Shown: piece after piece, positions 1 through 7,628 of the stretch
Layout of the letters: every line of letters begins with the position of its first letter
How positions within the stretch are numbered: the first letter of the stretch is position 1
Source of the DNA: Cryobacterium sp. PH29-G1
GTDB lineage: Bacteria > Actinomycetota > Actinomycetes > Actinomycetales > Microbacteriaceae
DNA length: 64,000 bases
Reading direction: 5' to 3'
Assembly: GCF_030063365.1 (NCBI RefSeq)
Contig: NZ_JASISY010000013.1
Coordinates: 1 to 64,000, forward strand
The notes under the pieces: model-generated
What the model was told of the DNA's origin: nothing
The model's input: only the letters and a program-made list of their open reading frames with translations
The model's database searches: none
Made by a program: the position numbers and the translations under genes

Positions 1-211
1 CAATCGTGCCCGCCAACAACGCCGCCACCGTATTGCTCAACCGCAACAGATCAGCAATCGGACCGCGCGCCGTAAGCACCTGCGCATCAGACAGCCCGGC
101 GAACTCGGCACTGGACCCACCGAGCGCAGCCACAGCAGCCGCCGCCCGAGTGAGCTCTACCGCGAGCCCTACCGCGAGTCCCACCGGGGGCTCGACCGCC
201 ACGTTGTTCAT
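1..211 (-). CDS. DUF222/HNH endonuclease-family protein, N-terminal part only
   Basis: The gene starts at the ATG at 211 and runs off the left edge, so only 70 codons are visible. The peptide begins MNNVAVEPPVGLAVG and continues into alanine/leucine-rich helices that end in LLRLSNTVAALLAGTI. This matches the start of actinobacterial DUF222 proteins, which carry a C-terminal HNH nuclease domain. It resembles the complete DUF222/HNH protein at 54888-56699, whose N-terminus has the same kind of AEARRLLDVFAAWMAGTVA helix. The HNH part is outside the window, so nuclease activity cannot be judged. The family is multi-copy in many actinobacteria and its biological role is not settled. Confidence 0.6.
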   Translation of the reverse strand, partial: MNNVAVEPPVGLAVGLAVELTRAAAAVAALGGSSAEFAGLSDAQVLTARGPIADLLRLSNTVAALLAGTI

Positions 212-255
212 GATTCAACCCAACACCCGACCACCGACATTCCCGAGGAAAAATC

Positions 256-426
256 ATGCTTACAAGCACGAAACCGCCCAAATCCACCAAAGAATACCCA
301 AAGAAATGTCTCCTAAACGGCGGAGACGGCAGTTTCGCGGTTCCCCCGATGGGGGCCAACGGTATCGTCACGGTTCGCCGCGTCCAGCAGGCGCGTGCCG
401 GAGAACAAAAACAGCGCGTAGCGTGA
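256..426 (+). CDS. Possible small protein (56 aa), doubtful
   Basis: A short ORF starts at ATG 256 behind a good GAGGA ribosome-binding site (245-249, 6-nt spacing) and ends at TGA 424-426. The product is basic and begins MLTSTKPPKSTKEYPKKC. I recognise no domain. It fills most of the gap between the DUF222 gene and the phosphotransferase remnant. It is in the same frame as the body of that remnant, so it might also be unrelated upstream sequence. The well-placed ribosome-binding site is the only positive evidence. Confidence 0.2.
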   Translation: MLTSTKPPKSTKEYPKKCLLNGGDGSFAVPPMGANGIVTVRRVQQARAGEQKQRVA

Positions 427-430
427 GGAA

Positions 431-1284
431 ATGCGCCCTCATCCCCCTCGCCCATCGCGCTGGAGTGGGCCACCCGGCACCTCGCCGTTGCCCGATTGCG
501 CTCGGTGCGTACCCTGCCCGGCGGCACACACGCCAGAACCAACGTTGTCGAAACGCCCGCCGGCACCGAGTACGTGTTGCGAGAGTTTGACCCGGGTGAC
601 GTCGCCGTGCGCCGTGAGATCCCGGTACTCACGGGGCTGGGTGACCTCGGAGATCTGGCACCTGGGCTGGTCGCCGCCGACCCCGACGGACAGCAGACCG
701 GATATCCGCTCATCCTCACCACGCTCCTGCCCCGCAGCGCTTGCATTACACCGCACAACCCGTAGAATTTCGTCGAACAGTTGGGGCGCGCGCTGGCACG
801 CATCCACTCTCTCGCCGTCGAGCCGGGTCTCCCCGAGCTCTTCGCTCCACCCTCGGCCGATTCACCGCTGCTCGCGGTGTGGCGAGAGCTTGATAATGCA
901 CCCCGGGCGGTCACGCACGACGATTTCTGGTCCGGCAATACGCTCTGGCTGCACGAACGACTGACCGGGATCGTGGATTGGTCCGGCGCTGGGCGGGTTC
1001 CCCGCGGCTACGATTTGGCCTGGTGCCGGCAGGACCTCGTATTTCTTTACGACGAGGCCATGGCCAACGTGTTCACGCGCGCCTACGACACTGCCGCCGG
1101 CTCCCCCACGCCCGATGTGGCCCGGGGGGATTATTTCGCAGCGATGACGGCCTTTTTCCGGGTGGACACCTGGGCGCCCAATTATCAGGATCTCGGTCGT
1201 TCCGACCTGGACGGGCCCGAGCTGCGCCTTCGGTTGACCGAGTGGATGCTCGAGATCCCCTGTCCGTTCTCCATGGTCGGCTAA
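431..1284 (+). pseudogene. Aminoglycoside phosphotransferase (APH)-family protein, broken
   Basis: The frame from about 450 to 1284 encodes an APH/choline-kinase-like fold. It shows a typical N-terminal lobe, GGTHARTNVVET, and the catalytic loop THDDFWSGNTLW followed by IVDWSGAG (the Asp that binds Mg). Two lesions are visible. A TAG stop at 763-765 splits the frame just before the segment NFVEQLGRALARIH. In addition, no start codon exists in frame before the conserved-looking LEWATRHLAVARL. ATG 431 is out of frame by one base and would be restored by one extra C in the C5 run near 443-447. I therefore read this as a decayed gene. The right-hand part (from 781) could still be translated from an internal start but would lack the ATP-binding lobe. 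Confidence 0.7.
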
Positions 1285-1287
1285 ACG

Positions 1288-1319
1288 AAGCAGGGCCCCA
1301 CCGACGTGGAGCCCTGCTT
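1288..1319. terminator. Bidirectional stem-loop between APH remnant and YceI gene
   Basis: AAGCAGGGC (1288-1296) pairs with GCCCTGCTT (1311-1319) across a 14-nt loop. It sits between two convergent genes and ends in A/T-flanked arms, as expected for a shared terminator. Confidence 0.6.
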
Positions 1320-1332
1320 ACAAGATTTCGGG

Positions 1333-1893
1333 TTACGCGTTGAGCGCGGCCTGCAGTTCGAGGGTGATGGTGACCTTGTCACCGAGCAGCATGCCGCCGG
1401 TTTCAAGGGCAGCGTTGTAGGTGAGACCGAAGTCTTCGCGGTTGACCTCGGTCTTGGCCGTGGCACCGAACTTGTAGTTGCCGTACGGGTCGTTGCCGAA
1501 GCCGCCGAACTCGAACTCGAAGGTGGCCGGCTTGGTGACGCCCTTGATGGTGATGTTGCCGTCGACGAGGAACTCGCCCTTGACCTCGCGCACGCCGGTC
1601 GATGCGAAATCGATGGTCGGGTAGGTCTCGGCGTCAAAGAAGTCGCCGGTGCGCAGGTGGCCGTCGCGGTTGGCCTCGTTGGTGTTGATCGAAACAACCT
1701 TGGCGGAGGCGGTAACGCTGGCCTCGAGCGGGTTTTCGCCGGTCACGAAGGTGGCGTCGAAGTCATCGAAGGTGCCCTTGACCTTGCTGATGACTATGTG
1801 GCGGATGCTGAAGCTCACCGAGCTGTGCGTCTTGTCGATGGTCCAAGTTCCGGCCTTGTAGCCCGGGATGCTCGTTGCGGTGGTCGCGCTCAT
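1333..1893 (-). CDS. YceI-family lipocalin-like protein
   Basis: This 186-residue protein has the YceI pattern throughout: GTWTIDKTHSSVSFSIRH near the start, GTFDDFDATF, then SINTNEANRDGHLRTGDFF and ITIKGVTKPATFEF. YceI proteins form a beta-barrel that binds long isoprenoid lipids such as polyprenols. Family members are periplasmic in Gram-negatives, whereas this one has no signal peptide and is probably cytoplasmic, as is usual for actinobacterial copies. ATG 1893 is chosen because GAGGAG lies 6 nt upstream and upstream extension gives non-homologous sequence. The gene is single and divergent from the DUF2236 gene at 2085. Exact function is unknown. Confidence 0.9.
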   Translation of the reverse strand: MSATTATSIPGYKAGTWTIDKTHSSVSFSIRHIVISKVKGTFDDFDATFVTGENPLEASVTASAKVVSINTNEANRDGHLRTGDFFDAETYPTIDFASTGVREVKGEFLVDGNITIKGVTKPATFEFEFGGFGNDPYGNYKFGATAKTEVNREDFGLTYNAALETGGMLLGDKVTITLELQAALNA

Positions 1894-2084
1894 AAAATTC
1901 TCCTCAAGTGTGCGGGCCCCAAATTGTCGCCCTCGGGTACATGCAAGCGCATAGAAGACGGCCGTATTCCCCAAAAGCAAAAATTCATCGAACCCGACGC
2001 GGACGTCCAGACCGGGCCGAAACTCAGGCCGACCGAATAGGCTCAATCTGTCATGGGGTTCTGCGTGTTGATTGGGAGGTAACC

Positions 2085-2954
2085 GTGAGTACACAACGGT
2101 CAAGCAAGCGCACGCCCAACGCGTCCACATCGAGCACAGCGCCCACATCCGCACCGCGCACATCCGCGCGCAACCACAAGGCGCAGGCCGTCGCCGGCGA
2201 AGGCATCCTCATCGCTGCCGGAGGCCGAGCCATCCTGCTGCAACTGGCCAACCCGGCGATCGGACACGGCGTCGCCGATCACAGCCACTTTGGCCTGCGA
2301 CCACTCGACCGGCTCAACGGCACACTCAGCTACGTCTATGCGATCGTCTTCGGCGATGCCGCCCTGGCCGCGACGGCCGCCCGGCGGGTCAACCACGCGC
2401 ACGTTCCGGTGCACTCCAACGGCACGAGCCCCGCGTACAACGCGTTCACCCCCGAACTGCAGTTGTGGGTCGCCGCCACGCTGTACGAATCGGCCACCCA
2501 CCTGCATGGCCTCCTTTACGGCCCACTCGACGACGACACGGCCGACGACATCTACCGCGAATATTCTCGGCTGGGCACATCGCTCCAGGTGCCGCCGCAA
2601 CTCTGGCCCGAGGATCGTGCCGCGTTCCGTCGGTACTGGAACGAACAGTTGGCGCTCCTCACAACGGATGCCGCCACCCGCGCGGTCGCGCATGAGCTGT
2701 TGCACTCGCGCACCGCGCCGTTCTGGTACCGCGCGGCGCTGCCGCTCGCCCGCCTGGTCACGGCCGGACTCTTGCCACCACACGTTCGGGAGCTCTTCGA
2801 CTTTCCCTGGTCGGCGCGGCGCCAGCGTCGCTTCGATCGAGTGCTGGGCGGCATCCGCTTGATTTATCCGCGTCTGCCACGGGTACTGCGACACTGGCCG
2901 AAGAATCACTATCTGCGCCGGCTGCACGCTTCCCCTCCCGCTCCCGTAGGGTGA
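2085..2954 (+). CDS. DUF2236 (MpaB/latex-clearing-like) oxygenase-family protein
   Basis: The 289-residue product has the DUF2236 hallmark order: GEGILIAAGGRAILLQLANP at the start, VYAIVFGDAALAATAARRVN, NGTSPAYNAFTPELQLWVAATL and a C-terminal region rich in Arg and His. DUF2236 proteins include MpaB and rubber oxygenase Lcp-type heme enzymes. The substrate here is unknown. The GTG start at 2085 follows a strong GGGAGGT site (2074-2080). An earlier in-frame start at 1908 would add a tail without family similarity. The stop is 7 nt before the Lrp/AsnC gene, so the two are probably one transcript. Confidence 0.8.
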   Translation: MSTQRSSKRTPNASTSSTAPTSAPRTSARNHKAQAVAGEGILIAAGGRAILLQLANPAIGHGVADHSHFGLRPLDRLNGTLSYVYAIVFGDAALAATAARRVNHAHVPVHSNGTSPAYNAFTPELQLWVAATLYESATHLHGLLYGPLDDDTADDIYREYSRLGTSLQVPPQLWPEDRAAFRRYWNEQLALLTTDAATRAVAHELLHSRTAPFWYRAALPLARLVTAGLLPPHVRELFDFPWSARRQRRFDRVLGGIRLIYPRLPRVLRHWPKNHYLRRLHASPPAPVG

Positions 2955-2961
2955 GAGTGAA

Positions 2962-3450
2962 ATGACGCAGCCGCAGACACCCCACCCCGGGCTCGACAGC
3001 ACCGATCGCCAGATCATCGCTGAACTCAGCCGCGACGCCCGACTCTCGATGCGACAACTGGCCCTGCAGGTGCACATCTCCCGCACCGCTGCCCATACCC
3101 GAGTGCAGAAGCTGATCAGCCACGGTGTGATCACCGGGTTCGGCGTGCAAACTGACCGCAAGGCGCTCGGACTCAACGTTTCTGCGCTTGTGGTCGTGAA
3201 GATCGGCGATGTTGCCTGGGGTGAGATCGCCGCACAACTGGCCGAACTCCCCTTCGTGGAGAAAGCACAGGCTGTGAGCGGTGATATCGACATTATTCTC
3301 ACGGTGAGCGCCCCAGACCACGAACAGCTCAGCCAGGCCATCCTGCGCGATATCCACACGATGCCCGGAGTGATTTCTACCCGGTCGCACCTCATCCTCG
3401 ACGAAATCATGGGGCACGCGCCCGGCGCTACTCCGGACGCGTGGCAATAA
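2962..3450 (+). CDS. Lrp/AsnC-family transcriptional regulator
   Basis: This 162-residue protein has an N-terminal AsnC winged helix (STDRQIIAELSRDARLSMRQ followed by QVHISRTAAHTRVQKL) and a C-terminal RAM ligand-binding domain (VVVKIGDVAWGEIAAQL and AVSGDIDIILTV). Such proteins form octamers and respond to amino acids. It lies directly upstream of, and in the same direction as, the branched-chain-type 2-oxo acid dehydrogenase genes. In other bacteria such operons are often controlled by an adjacent Lrp-type protein (BkdR), so that role is likely but inferred. It follows the DUF2236 gene by 7 nt. Confidence 0.9.
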   Translation: MTQPQTPHPGLDSTDRQIIAELSRDARLSMRQLALQVHISRTAAHTRVQKLISHGVITGFGVQTDRKALGLNVSALVVVKIGDVAWGEIAAQLAELPFVEKAQAVSGDIDIILTVSAPDHEQLSQAILRDIHTMPGVISTRSHLILDEIMGHAPGATPDAWQ

Positions 3451-3463
3451 ACGGCGTTTCAAA

Positions 3464-3479
3464 ACGACCGATTGGTCGC
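3464..3479. promoter_or_regulatory. Candidate operator upstream of the dehydrogenase operon
   Basis: The palindrome CGACCGATTGGTCG at 3465-3478 lies in the 109-nt gap between the Lrp/AsnC gene and E1alpha. Lrp/AsnC proteins bind AT-centred inverted repeats near their targets, so this is a candidate site. Only the symmetry and position support it. Confidence 0.3.
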
Positions 3480-3559
3480 CGTCCGGCATCTGTTCGGCCA
3501 TTCGTTCACAACTGCGAAAAAGTGCCGCAGCGGTCCCGAAAAGGGCGCACCATTGGCTC

Positions 3560-4702
3560 ATGAGCCTCAATGTTGAGAGCACGCCGCTGACCGCCGTGCT
3601 GGCACCCCCACCCCTCCGTTTGATAGACGACACCGGTCACGCGGTTGCCGAAAGTGAGAGCGGCGGTTTCACCCTCCCGCCGGTTGAAACGCTGCTCGGC
3701 CTCTACCGCCAGATGGTCATGGCGCGCCGTTTCGACGTGCAGGTCACCGCCCTGACGCGGCAGGGCCGGCTCGCCACCTACCCGTCGGCGCTCGGCCAGG
3801 AGGCCTGCGAGATCGCGGCCGTCGCCTCGCTGGCCCCGCAGGACTGGCTCTTTCCGACCTACCGCGACAGCATTGCGCTGCTCACCCGCGGCGTGGTTCC
3901 GAAGGACATTCTCGCGGCGTTCCGCGGCGACTGGCACAGCGGCTACGACTACCGCAAGTTCCACATCGCGCCGCAGGCCACGCCGCTCGCGACCCAGGCA
4001 CTGCACGCCGTCGGCCTCGCTACGGCGTCCAAACTCAAGCGTGACGACACCGTGGCCCTGACCCTGCTCGGCGATGGTGCAACGAGCGAGGGCGACGCCC
4101 ACGAAGCGTTCAACTTCGCCGCCGTGTGGCAGGCCCCCGTTGTTTTCGTCGTGCAGAACAACCAATTCGCGATCAGCGTGCCCCTCGACAAGCAGATGGC
4201 CTGCCGCACCATCGCGGACAAGGCGATCGGCTACGGCATGCCCGGCTACTACGTCGACGGCAACGATGTCGCAGCCATGTACGCCGTCGTCTCGGCTGCG
4301 ATGGACCGCGCCCGAAGCGGCGGCGGCCCCACCCTGATCGAGGGCCTCACCTATCGAATCGAGGCGCACACCAACTCGGATGATCCCACCCGCTATCGCA
4401 AGAGCGCCGACGTGGACCTCTGGCGCAGCCGCGACCCGATTGAGCGCCTCGAGAAGTACCTTGTCGCGCAGGGCGCCCTCACCGACGAGCTGCACGCCGA
4501 AATTCTGGCGGCGGCCGAAGAACTCGCCACCGAGACCCGAGACTGCATGACCGAGCAGGCCGTCATCGATCCACTCGAACTGTTCGAGCATGTCTATTCC
4601 ACCCCCCGAGCATCCCTGGCCGAGCAGCGCGCCTTCCTGGCCACCGAACTCGACAACGATGCCGCGGCATCCGCTCTGATCAGCGAAGAGAGCACCCGAT
4701 GA
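3560..4702 (+). CDS. 2-oxo acid dehydrogenase E1 component, alpha subunit
   Basis: This 380-residue thiamine diphosphate enzyme subunit has the TPP motif GDGATSEGD at residues 171-179 and the closing QNNQ at 199-202, with TYRD and HIAPQATPLATQALHAVG in the expected places. With E1beta it decarboxylates a 2-oxo acid and transfers the acyl group to the E2 lipoyl arm. The order E1alpha-E1beta-E2 with an adjacent Lrp-type regulator favours the branched-chain complex (bkd) over pyruvate dehydrogenase, since actinobacteria usually use AceE for pyruvate. The substrate is inferred. The stop overlaps the E1beta start by 4 nt (ATGA). The start at 3560 has only a weak ribosome-binding site. Confidence 0.9.
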   Translation: MSLNVESTPLTAVLAPPPLRLIDDTGHAVAESESGGFTLPPVETLLGLYRQMVMARRFDVQVTALTRQGRLATYPSALGQEACEIAAVASLAPQDWLFPTYRDSIALLTRGVVPKDILAAFRGDWHSGYDYRKFHIAPQATPLATQALHAVGLATASKLKRDDTVALTLLGDGATSEGDAHEAFNFAAVWQAPVVFVVQNNQFAISVPLDKQMACRTIADKAIGYGMPGYYVDGNDVAAMYAVVSAAMDRARSGGGPTLIEGLTYRIEAHTNSDDPTRYRKSADVDLWRSRDPIERLEKYLVAQGALTDELHAEILAAAEELATETRDCMTEQAVIDPLELFEHVYSTPRASLAEQRAFLATELDNDAAASALISEESTR

Positions 4703-5718
4703 GCACCCAGCAGACCCTCGAAACCGGCACCAAGGTGCGCGCGCCGGAAAACCTCACGATGGCCGCCGCGCTCAACGCCGCCATTCGCGACGCGATGGTC
4801 GATGATCCGACAGTGGTCTTGTTCGGCGAAGACGTCGGCCCACTCGGCGGCGTGTTTCGGGTCACCGACGGCCTCTACGCCGAATTCGGTGAGACCCGGG
4901 TGAGCGATTCGCCACTGGCCGAGGCTGGCATCATAGGAACCGCAATCGGTATGGCCATGTACGGCCTGCGACCGGTCGTCGAGATGCAGTTCGACGCGTT
5001 CAGCTACCCGGCATTCGAGCAAATCGTGTCGCACGTGGCGAAGATGCGCAACCGCACCCGCGGCCAGATTCCGCTGCCGATCGTTATTCGTATTCCCTAC
5101 GCCGGTGACATCGGCGGGGTCGAGCATCACTCCGACTCCTCCGAGGCCTACTGGACGGCGACCCCCGGACTGACCGTGGTGACCCCGTCGAACCCGGCCG
5201 ACGCCTATTCCATGCTGCGTGAGGCCATCGCCAGCGACGACCCGGTCATCTTCATGGAGCCGAAGAGTCGCTATTGGAGCAAGGCCGAGCTGACCCTGCC
5301 GGTGCAGACCGAGCCGCTCAACCGGGCCGTCGTGCTGCGAAGCGGAACCGATGTCACGCTCATCGCCTACGGCCCGACGGTGAAGACTGCCCTCGCCACG
5401 GCCGAGCAAGCTGAGGCCGAGGGGCTATCGGTTGAGGTCATCGATCTGCGCACCCTGTCACCGTTTGATGACGAGACGGTAGGGGCATCCGTTCGCAAGA
5501 CCGGCCGGGCCGCGATCGTGCACGAGGCCGCGCAGTTCGGCGGCTACGGCGCCGAGGTGGCCGCCCGCCTGACCGAGCGCAATTTCTTCTACCTGGCCGC
5601 ACCCATTCTGCGCATCACCGGCTTCGACATTCCGTATCCGTCGCCCAAGCTCGAGGAGTATTTCTTGCCAACCCCCGACCGCATTCTCGCCGCACTGTCG
5701 ACCTGGGAGTGGTCCTGA
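4699..5718 (+). CDS. 2-oxo acid dehydrogenase E1 component, beta subunit
   Basis: This 339-residue subunit contains the transketolase-like pyrimidine-binding region (LFGEDVGPLGGVFRVTDGL near residue 36) and the C-terminal transketolase domain (EVIDLRTLSPFDDETV near residue 245). It also has the characteristic GGVEHHSDSSEAYWTATPGL segment. It completes the E1 heterotetramer with the alpha subunit immediately upstream. The 4-nt overlap with E1alpha and the TGATG junction with E2 indicate translational coupling of all three genes. Branched-chain specificity is inferred from context. Confidence 0.9.
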   Translation: MSTQQTLETGTKVRAPENLTMAAALNAAIRDAMVDDPTVVLFGEDVGPLGGVFRVTDGLYAEFGETRVSDSPLAEAGIIGTAIGMAMYGLRPVVEMQFDAFSYPAFEQIVSHVAKMRNRTRGQIPLPIVIRIPYAGDIGGVEHHSDSSEAYWTATPGLTVVTPSNPADAYSMLREAIASDDPVIFMEPKSRYWSKAELTLPVQTEPLNRAVVLRSGTDVTLIAYGPTVKTALATAEQAEAEGLSVEVIDLRTLSPFDDETVGASVRKTGRAAIVHEAAQFGGYGAEVAARLTERNFFYLAAPILRITGFDIPYPSPKLEEYFLPTPDRILAALSTWEWS

Positions 5719-7205
5719 TGAGCCGCGAGTTTCTGCTGCCCGACCTCGGCGAGGGTCTCACCGAGGCCGAAATTGTCGCATGGCTGGTTGCTCCCGGCGA
5801 CACCATAGTTATCGACCAGGCCGTGGTCGAGGTCGAATCGGCCAAGTCGGTTGTTGAGCTGCCCTCGCCCTACGGTGGAGTCGTGGCGAGCCTGTTCGGT
5901 GAACCCGGGCAGATCATTCACGCCGGCCAGGTACTGCTGACCGTGACCGATCCGGCGGGGAGCGACGCTCCGGCCACTGCTCCGACTGCTGCCCCGGCTG
6001 CGACGCCGACTGCCGTCGCCGCGTCCGAGGGCTCCGGAGCGGTTCTCATCGGCTATGGCACGACCGAAAGCACGCGACCGCCCAGACGGGTCGCCGCCGG
6101 ACGCTTCGGCGGCGCGAGCGCTGCGAGCGTTCCTGTCGCCGCGCCAACGGATGCGGCGCAAACAACGGAACCGGTCCGGTCTGAACCGGCTCGATCGGAA
6201 CCGGTCCGGTCTGAACCGGCTCGATCTGAACCGGCAGCATCCACTTCGACCGGATCAGCTTCGACCGGCACACTCGACCCGGCGCGCCGCTCCCCCGTCG
6301 TGTCGCCGATCGTGCGCCGACTCGCGCGCGACAACGGTTTCGATGCGAGCACGCTGATCGGCAGCGGCCAGAACGATTTGGTGCTGCGCAGCGACGTCGA
6401 GGAGTACATTCGCGGTCGGACCGTTTCGGCGACGTCGACCCCCACCAGCGCGCCGACCCCCACCAGCGCGCCGGTGCCGGCCAGCACGACACCGGCCACC
6501 CGGAACGACGGTAGCGCCGCCATCCGCATCCCGATCTCGGGGCTGCGCAAGGTCGTCTCCGCGCGGCTGACCACGTCGCGGCAAGAAATTCCCGAGGCCA
6601 CGATCTGGCTCGATGTCGATGCGACCGCTCTGTTCGCGGCCCGCGATCAGCTGCTCCAGGCGACCGGCGAGCGGTTCAGCGTGACGGCTTTGATCGCGCG
6701 GTTCGTTCTGTCCGGGTTGCGTCAATTTCCCGAGCTCAACTCCTCCGTTGATACCGCGAGCCAGGAGATTCTGCAGCACAGTGTCGTGAACCTCGGCATC
6801 GCCGCGCAGACCTCGCGCGGGCTGATGGTTCCGGTGATCCACGACGCGCACGCCATGAGCACACGACAGTTGCGCGATTCCCTCGCGGAACTCGTGGCAC
6901 GATCGGCCGACGGCACGTTTGCGCCGAGTGCGCTCACCGGCGGAACCTTCACCCTGAATAACTTCGGTTCGCTCGGCGTCGACGGTTCAGCGGCGATCAT
7001 CAACCACCCCGAGGCGGCGATTCTGGGAATTGGGCGCATGATCGAGCGGCCGTGGGTGGTCAATCACGAGCTCGCGGTGCGCACCGTCGTGGAATTGTCG
7101 ATGGTGTTCGACCATCGGGTCTGTGATGGCGGAACCGCAGCGGGATTCCTTACTTATGTGGCCCGCTGCATCGAAAATCCGGTGAGCCTGCTCGCCGACC
7201 TATAG
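5718..7205 (+). CDS. 2-oxo acid dehydrogenase E2 (dihydrolipoamide acyltransferase)
   Basis: Domains in order are a lipoyl domain (residues 1-77, lipoylated Lys43 in VEVESAKSVVE), a long Ala/Thr/Pro/Ser linker, a peripheral-subunit-binding domain (SPIVRRLARDNGFD about 197), a second flexible linker, and the catalytic domain ending in FDHRVCDGG, with the His and Asp of the acyltransferase active site. The first linker holds a short repeat alternating EPVRS and EPARS. ATG 5718 is used because it overlaps the E1beta stop (TGATG). GTG 5709 would add three residues. No E3 gene follows, so the dihydrolipoamide dehydrogenase must be encoded elsewhere. The product is 495 residues. Confidence 0.9.
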   Translation: MSREFLLPDLGEGLTEAEIVAWLVAPGDTIVIDQAVVEVESAKSVVELPSPYGGVVASLFGEPGQIIHAGQVLLTVTDPAGSDAPATAPTAAPAATPTAVAASEGSGAVLIGYGTTESTRPPRRVAAGRFGGASAASVPVAAPTDAAQTTEPVRSEPARSEPVRSEPARSEPAASTSTGSASTGTLDPARRSPVVSPIVRRLARDNGFDASTLIGSGQNDLVLRSDVEEYIRGRTVSATSTPTSAPTPTSAPVPASTTPATRNDGSAAIRIPISGLRKVVSARLTTSRQEIPEATIWLDVDATALFAARDQLLQATGERFSVTALIARFVLSGLRQFPELNSSVDTASQEILQHSVVNLGIAAQTSRGLMVPVIHDAHAMSTRQLRDSLAELVARSADGTFAPSALTGGTFTLNNFGSLGVDGSAAIINHPEAAILGIGRMIERPWVVNHELAVRTVVELSMVFDHRVCDGGTAAGFLTYVARCIENPVSLLADL

Positions 7206-7220
7206 GACTGCCGACCGATG

Positions 7221-7255
7221 GGAAACACCTTTATCGGGGGTGCGAAGGTGTTTCC
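7221..7255. terminator. Strong stem-loop after E2, shared with the zinc-ribbon gene
   Basis: GGAAACACCTT (7221-7231) pairs perfectly with AAGGTGTTTCC (7245-7255) around a 13-nt loop, 15 nt after the E2 stop. It also lies just past the end of the opposing gene at 7306, so it can serve both. Confidence 0.7.
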
Positions 7256-7305
7256 GTCTTCGGTGGCACGGGCGCCGCGACGGGCATCGGGGTGTGACTT
7301 CTCGT

Positions 7306-7482
7306 TCAGACGCCCGTGACGTTGAGCGCGGCCAACTGGTAGCGCAGCGGGGAGACCCGCACGCTGGTGTGGTCGCATCCGGAGCACTTCAGAATGTAAA
7401 CGGGAAGTGAGTTGCGCTCAACGTGAGCCGGATTCGGACTCAGTCGGGCTTGCGAACGGCAGAACGGGCAAGTGAGTGTCAT
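7306..7482 (-). CDS. Small zinc-ribbon protein (58 aa)
   Basis: A 58-residue protein starts at ATG 7482 with GGAG a suitable distance upstream and ends at TGA 7306. It has two knuckles, CPFC near residue 5 and CSGC near residue 34, which form a four-cysteine zinc ribbon. The segment between them contains NPAHVERNSLPVYILKC and the tail reads SPLRYQLAALNVTGV. I recognise no named family. Such microproteins usually bind nucleic acid or protein partners. It is the only gene in the gap between the E2 gene and the DUF2079 gene and is transcribed alone. Its reality rests on the start site and the paired cysteines. Confidence 0.65.
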   Translation of the reverse strand: MTLTCPFCRSQARLSPNPAHVERNSLPVYILKCSGCDHTSVRVSPLRYQLAALNVTGV

Positions 7483-7559
7483 GCGATCTCCGAGCGTGCA
7501 ATTGTTGGTGGCACCCTCTTAGTCTGTGCCCTGGCCGGGTCCGGGAACAGGGCCAAAGG

Positions 7560-7577
7560 TCCTGTACTGCTACAGGA
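7560..7577. repeat. Perfect inverted repeat in the divergent promoter region
   Basis: TCCTGTA (7560-7566) and TACAGGA (7571-7577) flank a 4-nt centre, 51 nt before the DUF2079 start. It may be an operator for that gene. No known actinobacterial regulator consensus was matched. Confidence 0.35.
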
Positions 7578-7628
7578 TTAGGCGGGCAGCCCAAGCCGTG
7601 CTTGTGCACGGTGCGTTAGCGTGGTCGA

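Noticed and set aside
87-938. A 283-codon minus-strand frame at the left end
   Set aside because: It overlaps the DUF222 start and the APH body in a different frame and has Arg/Ser/Pro-rich random composition.
7560-7577. Palindrome considered as a LexA box
   Set aside because: It lacks the TCGAAC-N4-GTTCGA pattern of actinobacterial LexA sites.
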